Shown: in pieces, positions 36,601 through 49,330 of the stretch
How the letters are laid out: every line of letters starts with the position of its first letter
How positions within the stretch are numbered: the stretch's first letter is position 1
Assembly: GCF_900090045.1 (NCBI RefSeq)
Contig: NC_041785.1
Coordinates: 2,023,001-2,087,000, forward strand
DNA: 64,000 bases
Direction of reading: 5' to 3'
Source: Plasmodium malariae
Taxonomy: Eukaryota > Apicomplexa > Aconoidasida > Haemosporida > Plasmodiidae
Position numbers and translations under genes: made by a program
Notes under the pieces: generated by a model
What the model was told of the DNA's origin: nothing
The model's input: the letters and a program-made list of their open reading frames with translations, nothing else
The model's database searches: none

Positions 36601-39600
36601 GCGCAAATAATAATAGTAATAGTAATAATAACAATTATAATAATACTAGTCAGTATGTATTAAATTCTGAAAATCAGGAAACAGCATGTTTGAGTAATAT
36701 TACAAATAATAATTTTCCAAAAATGCAAAACGTGAACAGTAACAGTAATAACAGTCTCAGCAGTGGTAATGTCAACATTAGTATCAACAATGGCATCAAC
36801 AATGGCATCAACAATGGCATCAGTAATGGCATCAGTAATGGCATCAGTAATGGCATTAACAATAGCATTAACAATAGCATTAACAATAGCATTAACAATA
36901 GCATTAACAATCGTATTAAGAATGGACATAACAATAGTAGTAACAATAACAATAACAGTTGCAGTTACAGCAATAGTACCATGGGTTTTGGAAAAAGTAG
37001 TAACAGCTACGGAAGTTACAGTAGCGGAGTCAGTGGCATGAACAATGCTTTAAGTATTTCTTCTCAAACGTATAAAAAAATGGAGAATCATGTTTCTAGA
37101 AGTAATATTGATAATAGTTGTATTAGTAGTAGCAGTAATAGTAACATGAATAGTGGCATTCATAGTAGCATTCATAGTGGTATTAATAGTATTATTAATA
37201 GTGATGTTAATAGTAGCATTAATAGTAATATTAATACTATTAATGGTACTAATAATAGTTACACGCACATGTTGAACAATTACAACAGTAATAATGCATT
37301 ATACAATAATGTGAATAATAACAATGTGAGCGCGAATAATGGCTTTATAAAAAATAACGTGGAATTATTAATTAACTCAAAAAGGTGTAGAGAAAATGTT
37401 GATAATAATGAATCTTTTACAAATTTGAACGGTCTCTCGAATGGTGTCTTAACAAGTACCCATTCGAATAATCTTCCAGGTAATATTTTTAATAACAGTC
37501 AGAGTAGTGTTATAAATGCTATGAAGCAAAATATTGCAAGTAGTAATATCAACAAATTAAATGGAAATTACAACATGGGCAATAATATACTAAATTGTAA
37601 TGGTAACAATAGCAATAGTGGTAATATTAACATTAACAGTAGCATTAACAGTAGCGTTAACAGTAGCATTAACAGTAACAATAACAGTTACATTAACAGT
37701 AACATTAACAGTAACATTAACAGTAACATTAACAGTAACATTAACAGTAACATTAACAGTAACAGTAACATTAACAGTAACAGTATTAGCAACAGAAGTG
37801 GTACTAATAACAATCTAGTGCAAAATGATAACATTTGCAAGGTGACTGCAAAAAGAGTAAACAAGCAATTAAATGCAATGAACGTAATTCCTACGAACAA
37901 TTTTTTAGTTAACACAGATTTGTATGACGTTGATATGAATAAGTTAAGTACATATCCTCATCAGTATCAAAATAAAGAGGAAAATAAGAGCCAAATTAAT
38001 TATGCAAATAGTTTAATGTATGGGACCAGTGTAGGAAATAGCAACAGTGTACATAACAGCAGTGTTCCTAGCAACAATAATTTTAGTATGTATAACAACA
38101 CAAATTATAACGTCAATTTAATGGAAAATGCAAGTGCAGAAAGTAGTAGTATGAATGTAAATAAAATTTTTAATAATAATAGTAGTAACTTAAATACAAC
38201 CATGACTAGTGTAAATGCAAATAATAAAACAATTGAAGTTAATGCTCCTATAAAGAATATATCCTCCTTACCTCAATCCACGAATAACTATAACATGAAA
38301 AAATTTTTGTACTCATCGTCAGGTATTGCAAGTGCAAATGCAAATGCATCTAAAGTGACTGATTACCCTTTGAATAATTCGTCAAACTATGTAAATAATA
38401 ACATAATGAACAATTTAACGGGCAGTAATTTGGTGAATAGTAACAACATGGCAAGCGCAAACATTATGAACAGCAGCATTGTGAACAATAATATCATGAA
38501 CAACAGTATGATGAACAGTATAACGAACAGCATTACGAACAACATTACGAACAACATGACGAACAGTGTTAACGAGATTGATAACCTAACAAATAGTATA
38601 GGAAACAACATAACAAATAATATAACAAATAATATGCAAATTATTAATAACAATAATGTAACTCAAAAAATAAATAATAACATTTCTATCAACGTATCTA
38701 ATGACATAAATAACAGTATAAACAGCATTAACAGCATTAACAGCATAAATAATATAAATAACATAAAAAGATATAAAAGTAATTTGTTAAATAATTTAAA
38801 TGATTTTTCAAATTTAGACGAAATGAATGAATTAATGAAAAAATTTGAAAATTCAGATAATTATGATTATGAAAATTCGAAAATTTTGTTGAATTCAATG
38901 AGTGTGAGCGATTCGACTAAGTTTACGCAAGAAGATGGCATCATGATGTACAAGGATATAATAAACAGTAATGGAATGAACAGCGGTATGAACGGCGGTA
39001 TGAACGGCGGTATGAACGGCGTTATGAACGGAGGTATGAACAGTAGTATGAGCAACACTGTGAATGACCAGAATACAAGCAAAGGGAGCGAGTTGCTTTC
39101 TAATTATTACTTAGTGAATAATAATGACCGTAGCGTTATTAGGTCTCCCAAGATGAAGAGTGGTAGTAACAAGGGCACCAATAATAGTACTGCTACGAAT
39201 AATAACAATAATGTTAACATTAATAATAGTGGAAGTAGCAGTAATAACAACTTAAGTGGAACCGGAAACCACATCATCTCTGACAGTCTGAATAGTGCGC
39301 AAAACAACTTCATGCTAAACACGAATTATGATATTTTAAAAATGCAAATGCACGGAAAAGTTGGCAAAGTAAACCGAATAATGGATGTTAATAATAATTA
39401 TAACAATAGTATATCTAGTGATAATATGAAAAACAATAAAAATCAGCTTAAACAGAGAAAAATGCAAGGTATAGAAGCAACCAGTTCTTTCAATAATTTA
39501 GAAAACAATTTGAGTAATAATACTGGCAATATGAGTACAACTATAAATATAAACAATTTTAGCTCTAATAATGTAGGAAGCACATCTAACTTGACAAATG

Positions 39601-42600
39601 TAGGTAATGGGACAAATCCAAGCTACAACAGTTTTTACGAAGCGCATGCGCATAGCTCATTTAGTAACACTATGAAAATGAAAAGCGATATTAATAACTT
39701 AAATATGCAGATAAACGGGAGTAGTGTGAACAACCCTTCTCAGAAGTATGCCATAAGTAGTATGAATAATATTGGTAGTAATAACATTAGTAGTAACATG
39801 AGAAACAACATTATTAACAACAATGTTAGCAGTAAGAATATTGGAAGTAACAACATTACAAATAACAACATGAGTGACAACAACTTGACGTTGAACGAAT
39901 TTCAGAGCAACAACCAAATGGGCATGTTGCAGAATAAAGCAAACAGAAATGTGTTAACTGGTGAAGCTAATAAAAATGGTTTGCCCAATGATTTAAATTA
40001 TTTAAAAAGCGAATATAATGTTGAGGGTGGTGATAGTAAAGCGAAATGCGAGCAAAATTACAGAAACACAGAAATGTTAACATCTGTTAGTAACAGTGGC
40101 TCGCCTGTTCATTATGATAAAAACAACTATTCATATTCAGAAAAAAAGAATAATTTTACGGATATGTATAACAACAGTACCATGGCAAATGCTAAGAATC
40201 CCATAATGAATATGAACAAAGTTGGCTATACGAAAAATTATGGTAACAGTAATAATGAAAACCAAATTATGAGTAACATGAAAAGGAATAACTTATTAAA
40301 AATTCAAAGTGCGAATCGTATGCACAATACCCCAGATGCTAACAGTAATAATCATAACAGTAACATTCATAGCAGTAGTAATCATAACAGTAACATTCAT
40401 AGCAGTAGTAATCATAACAGTAATAATTATAATATTAATAATTATAACAATAATAATCATAATAGTAATAATTATAACAATAATAATCATAATAGTAATA
40501 GTGTTAATTTTATGGGAGCAGTAAATGGAGGCACTGATGCAAACATTGAAGTTAATGGTAGCAGTAATAGCGCCTATAGCAGTTACTGGTACCATAATAA
40601 TCATAGCAGTCATAACGGTCGTAGCGATCATAACAATCATAGTAGTCATAACAATCGCAGTGGTCATATGAATGTGATGAAGGAAGCGGCGCAATCAAAG
40701 GATGAAGGGAATTTGGCTAGTTCAGAAATAAAAAAAATAGGCAATAAAATATCATCAAAAGTTTCTCCAGTTAATTATTTGAATAACGATGTAGTGAAAC
40801 AATGCAAGAATATAAACAGTAACAATAGTAACAGTAATAACAGCTTTGATGTAAAATTTTCAGGGAATGATAGCAATTTTAATCCAAAAGATATTAACAA
40901 AGTAAGTAAAATGAACGGTGTGCTAAATAGTAGAAGCGCATATAACGAAATGAATAAAAATAACTATGCATATATGAATGATAACCAAGCTTTCAATAGT
41001 AGTATTAGCGGGAGTAATATGAATTATATGTATGAAAATAATGCATATATGGAAAGAAGTGTTAACAATAATGCTTATGGTAGTAGTAGTATTAATAATA
41101 AGGAAGAGTTAAAAAAAGTTAGTAGCATTGGTAGCGTTGGTAATGGTAATGTAAGCGGTAGTTTCAACGGCAATGCCAACAGTAGCAGCTACAGCAGTAG
41201 CTATATGAATACCAGTTTTAACAATTCTTATGATGCAGTTCCAGAGAGTAATAGTAATAAAAATAAATATGCGCATGTAGGACTTAACAAGACAACAAAC
41301 GCAGCTTCAAATAATGATGTAAATAATTCTTTAAATTTAAAAAATCTAATTAATATTAACAATAACTTTAATATATTAATGCACAATTTGAGTTCCCCTT
41401 CCTATTTAAACAATTCCTGGAACAGCGACAGTATCATCGATAGTATAACATCAGGTATTAGTAGTACAAGTGGTGTTGGTAGTTCTGCTACTACTTCTAC
41501 TACTGCTGCTGCTAGTACTACGAACAACACCATTAATAGTAGCATTAGTAGCACGAACATGAATGGTGTCACAAGCAATAGTGTTTGTCAACAGAATGAT
41601 AAGATGAACCTACAGAAGAATAAAATAAAATTTTTAAACGAAAATATGAAAAATAATTTGAGTGAAGGGAACAGTAATAGTAGCATGGTAAACGATATGA
41701 GTTTTAATAACAAAACTTTAAATAACACGTTTTATGAAAATGGTAATGCAAATATGAATAACATACATATAGACAAGTCGGCAATGAAGTACCTTATGCA
41801 AAAGAATAAATATTTGAATAATGAAGAGTTACAAAATGTGTACAAGGCATTCTTGAAAGATAGTATGCTTAATAAGAACCCCATATCGAATAATTTTGTA
41901 ACTGGTGGGAGTATGGAAGGAACAGTCGGAAACTCGTTGATCAATGCAAAATCTTCTAACCTCAATAACAGTGTGAGTGAAAAAAATTTGTTATACTCCT
42001 TAAATCACAACTTGTTAATGCAGTATGCAAACAATTCAAGAAAAAAAGCATCCACTATAAGCACAATTGTAAATAAGGATAGTTTATCATCACAATACAA
42101 TGGAAACAAACTTATGAATGACCGAAAGATAAATGGTAAGAATATCGTAGAATATAAAGGGAAAAGTAGTAGTAGCAGTAGTAGTAGTAGCAATAATAAC
42201 AATAGTAATAATATTATAGTAGATGCCTTTTTTACAAATAATGCAAAAAATGTACCCAATGATCAGCATTTAGTAAATTTTAATATAATTCAGAATATTA
42301 ATAATAATGATATGAGAGAAATTTATACACAAAAGAGAAAAAATAATAATAATAGAAAAGTTAATGACATAAATAATAATGCAGATTCTTCAGGTACCTC
42401 CAAAAGAGCAAGAAAAAAGAAAAAAGAAATTATTAATTTGTCATCAGGGTCCTCCAACAATAATGATGATATTTTTACATTACTGTCATCAAATAATAGT
42501 AAAGTACCAAGAGGTTCAAAAAGCAGTACGGTACAAAAGTTAAAAAATTTTAATGTGTCCAATGGAATAGTAGATATTAACGAAGTGAGTGCCATCAGTA

Positions 42601-45600
42601 GTGTTACTAGTGATATGAATAATATAAATGATAATTCGAAAAACGGGAAACATTATAATGAAGTTACCGATAAGTGCGTCGGATCTGTTATCAACTTGTC
42701 GCCTATAGTGAAGGTAAATAATAGTGCCAGTAATATCGGCATTATTAGCGGAATTAATAGCAGTGATAAGGATGACAGTGGTAAGGACAGCGGCAGCAAG
42801 GACAGCGGCAGCAAGGACACCAGCAGAAATGATAACAATCTAATAGCCGATGAATCGAAGCCCATAAGTGAAAATCAGGTATCAAATAACAACATAAGAA
42901 AAAGTACCATTTTACAGATTGTGCACCCAAATCTTAATGTAACAAATAATAATTACCTGAATAGTCATGCGAATAGTGTTAATGTAAATAGTAATGCTAC
43001 TAGTGCAAGTAATACTAATATTGTAAGTATTACAAAATCTTTGAATGAACTAAATAAAAACATTACTGATTGTAGTAGTGATGACAGAATATGTGAATAT
43101 AGTAAATATAATGATTATACAAATAAAAGCAAAACAGATGGTAATACCACAAGCCCAAGTATAGAGATGAGTAACATAAACAATTCTGGAAATGAAACGA
43201 TCGGTGAAATTGAGCCTTATCATGAAAAAGTAAAATGTATGAATGGTGCATCTAGTGGTGGTACGGCTTCTGACACCGCTTGTGAATGTATTGGTGGTAC
43301 ATCTAACAGTAGTGCTAATTCATTCAAAACAGAAAATACGCCTGAAGGTAACAAAGTAGAAGGAGAAATAAACAATTTAGCGAAGAATATTTTGGAGGAG
43401 AATATTTATAACATAACAGAAAAGGAATCAATGGATAGATGTAAGTATAATAAAAAAGATGAAGGAGAATTAACAGAAGTAGATGTTCACATGTCACTTA
43501 AGAATATAGACAAGCATATTGCAATTTATGAGGAAGAATTTAAAAGAAATTCATCAGGTGCCCCTTATAAGGAAAATGAAAACATAGAAAAGAGTAGTAG
43601 TCAAATGGGAAATATAGAACCAAACGATAATGATAAGGATAGGTATAATAACGATAATGACGATAAGATTGATAATAATGATAATAACGATAATAACGAT
43701 AATACCGATAAGAACGATAAGATTGATAATAACGATAATAAGGATAAGATTGATAATAACGATAATAACGATAATAAGGATAAGATTGATAATAACGATA
43801 ATAACGATAAGATTGATAATATGAACAACACACATTTGAAAGACGACGGTGATAATAATAACAACAATTATGTTTTTTGCAATACTGATACTTCTAATAG
43901 TGTTCAAAAGCTGCACATTTGTGACATAATCGTAAATAATTTATCATCAGGGGGTAACAATGAAAACATGGATAACAAGATTAATGAGGTGATAAATACA
44001 AAAAAAAAAAATAATGATGCTAGTGAGGATGTGTCTATATTCTCTTCATTTGTTCAAAATGAGTGTGGCAGTAATTTAGATAATATTTCATATGGTAGAA
44101 TTAATAATGAAGCAAACATGAATGATGAAAAGGTTAAAATGGTTTGTATGGATAGTATGGCAAGTATGACCAACATGGGTAGTAACAATGTGTATTTGGA
44201 GGATAAGACCGAGGAAGTAAAACAGGAATGCAAACAAAATGGCATGAACAAGGAAGAAACCAGTACAAATAATAACATAGAAACAGTTGCTGTTGAGAAT
44301 GATATTAGCAGTAAGTGCAGCTGTATAACGTATGATGCATTTTTAAATGATATGAATGATGTATTTCATGGCATTACGAGCAGTGATATTAATGGGACAA
44401 ATGAAGGGACATACGAAGCGACATGTGAAGCGTCAAATGGTATAAATGATGTTGAACCTGTTCGAAATAAAAAGCAGCATGAAGTATTATATGCATTGCT
44501 GAATGAATATGTTGATAAGGAAAATAAGAGTATTTATGTAGCACTGAAAAATGAAGAAAATGATGTAAAGTGCAAAATAGAAAATAAGGCGTATGCTCTT
44601 TATTTAAAGGAAAAGGGGAAACAAATAAAAAGGAATAATATATCACCCTCTGAAGAAATTAAAAATAGTGATATTGAGAATGACAAATCAAAAATGAATG
44701 ACTTGAATAACGATAATAATGAAGATGATAATAATGACGAGTTGTTAACGAATAGATTAATTATAGATTCTCGACACAATGCAGTATTAGTTAGTTTTGA
44801 TAAAAAGAATGGATTTTTATCAACTAATTTAAGTAGCAACACAAACGAAAAAGAGGAATTAAAAAACAATCTATTAATTAGTTTGTTAAATATAAATTTC
44901 AAAGAAGAAATAAAAAGAACAATACAGAATGCTTGTGCAAAAATTGAAAAAAATGAAAAAAATGAAAAAATAGTTTTCAATGTTTCCAAGCAGATTAACG
45001 ATATTAAACTTCAGTACATTTTAAAAAAGTTATTAAAAGGAAAAAATAGCAAATCCGAGAAAAATAATTTAAAAATTCTGAAAATTCAAAAAAGGAAAAT
45101 TCTGCAGAAGAACTTTTATCAGAAAAGTAAAATTTCGGAAAGCGATCACCTGCATGTGTGCGCAAGCGCGTATATATGCGTATATATACATATACAAATG
45201 TATTTACATATATCTATGTTTGCGTTCGGGCGCACCGTCCCTTCTAAGAAAACATCATTTGTGCATGTGTGCAAACATGCGATGTGCAGTGCTAAAGGAA
45301 TAAATGGAATTGTATTTATTTTGTGTTCACTGAATTTAGTAGTATAAGTATGCGTTGTTTTCTTTATTTGCTTTTCATAGGTAACAAATCAAAGGCGATT
45401 ACTCTTGAATATGTTCTCAACCCAACCCCAGAAGTTTATGGCAACATGAATTGGTAAGTTTTTTTTTCTATCCATGTAACATATGCACGTGTGTCGATAT
45501 GCATGTATGTATGTGCGCATTCATGTATGTATGTATGTATGTATGCATTAACATTTGCACAGATGTATATATGTAAATGGAAGGGTGTGTCCATAAGGTG

Positions 45601-46311
45601 TACATGTTAATTATTTATATTTTCTTCTCTGTCAGCATTGTAAGATCAGAAGACTGCTTACTTACAAATGACAAGGAAAAAAGAAACATAGAAAAAATCA
45701 TAAATGCAAATTTTGAAATAACGGCAACGACTGTTTCCGTGGCAACACCCGCAATTGTTAACGTTTTTAAGAATGATGAATATGAGTAAGATGAAAAGTG
45801 CAATATTGAATGTGCATATATGTACGATTATCATTACTCCGTTGTTGCATGTTGTCACGTCTGCACTATTTTGATATTATGATTTTTGTTATTTTACTTA
45901 CTGTATTTTGTTTATCATGTTTATTTTGTATATTTTATTTTATTTTTTTCAGATTACTAGATTCACACTTCTGCAACTTCTTCTATTTCTATGTTCGCCT
46001 TAACGACGAGTTAAATGCAACCATAGAATTTCACAAAGAAAATAAAGTAAATATCAAAACGGATAGTATTTATATGTACACGTATACTTATATGTATGTA
46101 TATATGTAAATATGTATATATACAATTAAACATATATACACATATACATACGTACGTACACATGAATTACGCCCAATTACTTCATAATGTTTTTCCTCAT
46201 TCTTATTTATAGAACACAAAAAATGCAGATAAATCCTTTAAGCTAAATATACGCGCACATTGTAAAGATTATGATACATTTTTTAGAAATTTTATAGAAT
46301 TTCTGATTTAA
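33684..46311 (+). CDS. Giant asparagine-rich protein with non-repetitive C-terminus (5 exons)
   Basis: Exons that I join in phase: 33684-45126, 45381-45453, 45636-45785, 45953-46046 and 46213-46311 (11,859 nt, about 3,952 aa). Most of exon 1 is Asn/Ser-rich low complexity with many short tandem arrays. Residues ~2828-2837 are a Ser run. Around 2906 is a basic cluster, KRARKKKKE, typical of a nuclear localisation signal. A Gly-Ser/Asp-rich spacer follows, then an (N-D-N-D-K-I-D)n acidic block. From ~3594 to the end the sequence is mostly non-repetitive (for example HEVLYALLNEYVDKENKS, then RLIIDSRHNAVLVSF). The four small exons add an apparently folded ~138 aa region (LEYVLNPTPEVYGNMN; HFCNFFYFYVRLND; FFRNFIEFLI). 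I recognise no known domain. A nuclear, transcription-related role would fit the architecture but is speculation. I see no AP2 domain. Confidence 0.72.
34041..34130 (+). repeat. 15-bp (5-aa) tandem repeat N-I-S-G-T/S, 6 copies
   Basis: Six consecutive 15-bp units of AACATCAGTGGTACT/ACG/AGT starting at 34041. They encode NISGT five times and NISGS once. Confidence 0.92.
35199..35338 (+). repeat. 15-bp (5-aa) tandem repeat N-S-N-N-S
   Basis: Nine or so 15-bp units of AATAGTAACAATAGT, one of which has AAA (Lys) for AAT near 35275. It is part of a longer Asn/Ser tract. Confidence 0.88.
35736..35825 (+). repeat. 18-bp (6-aa) tandem repeat N-I-G-S-V-S, 5 copies
   Basis: Units of AATATTGGCAGTGTTAGC start at 35736, 35754, 35772, 35790 and 35808. 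They continue as diverged copies (N-F-G-I-V-N and N-I-N-S-V-K) to about 35900. Confidence 0.9.
36096..36327 (+). repeat. 24-bp (8-aa) Cys-containing tandem repeat N-N-C-S/N-N-K-S-S
   Basis: About nine 24-bp units of AGCAATAATTGCAGTAATAAA type. Nearly every unit encodes a Cys. The second half of the array switches from TGCAGT to TGTAAT, so the unit changes from N-C-S-N to N-C-N-N. Confidence 0.88.
36781..36912 (+). repeat. 12-bp (4-aa) tandem repeat (I-N/S-N-G/S)
   Basis: Eleven 12-bp units in three consecutive sub-blocks: ATCAACAATGGC, ATCAGTAATGGC and ATTAACAATAGC. They encode I-N-N-G, I-S-N-G and I-N-N-S. Confidence 0.88.
37624..37785 (+). repeat. 12-bp (4-aa) tandem repeat (I-N-S-N)
   Basis: About thirteen 12-bp units of ATTAACAGTAAC/AGC, with interspersed S-N and Y substitutions. 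Confidence 0.88.
43625..43820 (+). repeat. Asn/Asp/Lys/Ile repeat (D-N-N-D-N / D-K-I-D-N)
   Basis: Tandem AATAACGAT and AAGATTGAT words in a 9-bp-based mosaic give an acidic D/N/K/I tract of about 65 residues before the non-repetitive C-terminal region. Confidence 0.85.
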
Positions 46312-46324
46312 TTTAAGCTTTTTC

Positions 46325-46374
<50 letters not shown>

Positions 46375-47925
46375 ATAATTTTTTCCTTTTTTTTTTTTTT
46401 TTTTTTGAAATAAATATATATTTTAAATTTTAAATCAATAAAACAAAGTTTTAGTTTTTTATTCTGACAAATATAGAGGAATCGTTCTTTATTTAATGTA
46501 CTTTAACTCATCATATGTCTAAAATAAGTTGACTTACTGTTTCGAAGGACAAAATATAGCTGATAAATCAAGGATGCTCAGTTCCCTATTTTTTTTTTTT
46601 TTTTTTTTTTTCTGTATTGTTTGAATTTAATGCAACTGCTGTAAGAAATGAAACAAATTTCTTTAAAAATCGTCTTTTCAGATAGATATTTTTAATACGA
46701 ATAATATATATCTATATTTTATGTAAATACAAATGTATGTATTACGTATATATATATGTATATATCCTTTTAAAATGTACGTGTCAGGCTACTCATTTAA
46801 TTATAAATTACAAAAAATATATACGTGTATAGGGTTATTTGCACATCACACATTATATTTTACACGATACAAAATGTTTCACCATTCAATCCATTCAGTT
46901 GCTGTCCCCCTGTTTTGTTAACTTTGTGAAAGGAGAAATAAAGAAAAAACAGAATATTATATGAACATTTTTAAATCTTATAAATTATTATTGCAACCTA
47001 ATATCTTCTTAAATTATAACTAATTAAAATATGATACCTTGTAATAGAAAAAATCAATCATTTAAAATAATGATCTAACCAAAAAAAAAGGGCATAATAA
47101 TGCACTAGGTATATATTATACATAATAATATGTTTACGCTATACATATGTGCAATGCAAATTTTTTCGTTTTTTGCGTAATGCCCCTTTAAATTTAAGAA
47201 CTTCAAAAAAACCTTTTTAAAATTATAATAATTTCAAATATGCCATTTGAAATAAAACTATTTTTAAATTATTTTAAAACAAAATATTACAAAATTTTAC
47301 TTTTTTAAAATAAATGAAATACATTATACTTTTTAATAGGAGAGGCCTGGCCGCACTTGTATTAAATTATTTTATTCACAATAATACGGCTATTACATTA
47401 CTTTTATAACTTTTTCATGTATTTACAGGAAAAAAAAAAACATATGTTCTTTTTATCAAAATAGATGAAAATATGTAAATGAAATAAATAAAAAATATAA
47501 TTATCATTCCTTAAAAAAATTGCTGCCTTTTCCATATAAAAAAAAATATATCTCATGGTGAAAGGTATTCACTGTTAGAGACGTAGGGGCTTATAGGTTA
47601 ATTTATTGTGTTTCTTCTGTTTTTTTTTTTTTTTTTTTGTTCAAATTTCTCTTTTTGCACTACATACTTTGTATATGCATACATATACATATATAATTAT
47701 ATTATGTTTACATTTTTTTTTAACATTTTTGTACATATAAAAAAAATATTTACATCCATAATTATAAATTTTTTACAGTTTTTTTTTTTTTTATTTCGAA
47801 TAACAAAATTTACCTTTGATGGTTTGAAATTTATATTCAACTACATTTAAATTGGTTTTTACAAATTAGAATAAAATTTTAAATTGTAAATTTTTTCCTC
47901 TTATTTCCTTTCCTCTTATTTAAAA
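46312..47925. other. Intergenic region, Asn-rich giant to eL39
   Basis: This 1.6 kb is very A+T-rich. It includes a 46-base poly-T at 46326-46371 just after the stop codon, further poly-T runs at about 46390-46406 and 46591-46611, and T-rich sequence up to the eL39 start. No gene is evident; a Y/F/C-rich frame at 46733-46921 has no support. Confidence 0.55.
46326..46371. repeat. 46-base poly-T tract
   Basis: An uninterrupted run of about 46 T on the + strand begins 15 bases after the stop of the Asn-rich gene. A second run follows after a 20-base gap. Length in the source DNA is uncertain because such runs are hard to sequence. Confidence 0.9.
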
Positions 47926-48612
47926 ATGGTAAGAATTATAATGTCCCAAAAAAAATACCCAATTTTCATAATGCGGAAAAAATTGTTTTATATGTATACA
48001 ATACATAATATTATATACATATATATATAAATATACGTACACATAGAATTACATATATATGTTATACTTGTTGGTATGTGAATGAACAAAATTTACGCTG
48101 CATAAAAGCGAGCACGTCGAGCACAGTGTATGTTGTAAAGAAACGTTTCATGTATAATAGGTGCACGTATATATACATATGTATATATATATATGTGTAT
48201 TTACCTTTTACCTTATTGAAGGGATCAATTAAAACCTTCAGATTAAAACAAAGACTCGGAAAATGCAGGAAACAAAATAGGCCAGTTCCTCATTGGTATA
48301 GATTAAGGAAAGATACCAAAATAAGGTAAAGTGAAAAAAATACAGTTTTTTTTTTTGAAAAAAGCGTTAAAAAATATAATATATACGTGTGCTATATATA
48401 TATATATATATAGGTATAGGTATAGGTATTTATAATTATTGCACATGTACTTGTAATAGTTAGAATTGAAATGACCTTATTTGCACTTCTAATGTATCAT
48501 TTATAATAGTTTATATATAGTGTATAATGTTATTTTCCCCACCCCTTTCTTTTTTCTTTGCAGATATAATACAAAAAGAAGGCACTGGAGAAGAACGAAA
48601 TTAGGATTGTAA
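47926..48612 (+). CDS. RPL39: 60S ribosomal protein eL39 (3 exons)
   Basis: Exon 1 is only the start codon (47926-47928), followed at once by GTAAGA. Exon 2 is 48222-48325 and exon 3 is 48564-48612. Total 156 nt, giving 51 aa plus stop, exactly the usual eL39 length. The protein has the family's S-x-K-T-F-R-x-K opening, K-Q-N-R-P-V-P-H-W in the centre and R-Y-N-T-K-R-R-H-W-R-R-T-K-L-G-L at the end. eL39 lines the peptide exit tunnel of the cytosolic large subunit. The one-codon first exon is needed to supply Met: the frame of exon 2 read upstream has no sensible start next to G-S-I-K-T-F. Neighbouring genes match the P. falciparum order that I recall. Confidence 0.94.
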
Positions 48613-49299
48613 ATATATAATAAGCTTCTTTTATTTTTATTTACCATATTTTAAGAAGAAATGAATGATAATGAAAATTTTAATTATGAAGAGTGTGTAC
48701 ATTTAAAACAGGAAACTTTTAAACCATTTTTTACTCTATGTTTTCCTTCTTTTTTTTTTTTTTTCCATATATGAATTACATAAAACAGTAAAAATAAATG
48801 TAAATATATGTGTAAATATATATATATATTGTATAAATATTTAACCTTAATAACTAAAACGGTAATATTGCTCTTTTAATGTTTAAAACAAAATTGTGAA
48901 GTAGAATTTTTGGAAACAAATATGTTCACCAAGTAATAGTGCCAATTAAATGCTTAAACATATTATGAAATGAAATAAAATAAGGTTAAAAATTCTTACA
49001 CTAAGAAGTGTACTCCAAATTAATACATATATTTTGAACTAGTGTTGATATTTACATGTACAGTATATTTGTGTAAACATATATATATATATATATATAT
49101 ATATGTAATTGTATGAACACACAAAATAACAAAACAAAACTTTACCAAGCTCACAGATGGTATCATCAGCACCATAGGTATTTATAAATTATTCTTACTT
49201 CAAAAAAAAAAAAATGAAGCTGAAGTATTTTTTGTACATATATTTATACTTAGCCCAAAAAAAAAAAAAGAGAAAAAAAAAAAAAAAAAAAAAAAAAAA

Positions 49300-49330
<31 letters not shown>

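Noticed and set aside
35199..37785. CRISPR-like regular repeats
   Set aside because: Units are head-to-tail without unique spacers, in coding frame, in a eukaryote; they are low-complexity protein repeats.
45577..46109. Two short + frames after the Asn-rich giant as separate genes
   Set aside because: Their informative parts are exons 3 and 4 of the giant gene, with matching phases; the extensions are intron translation.
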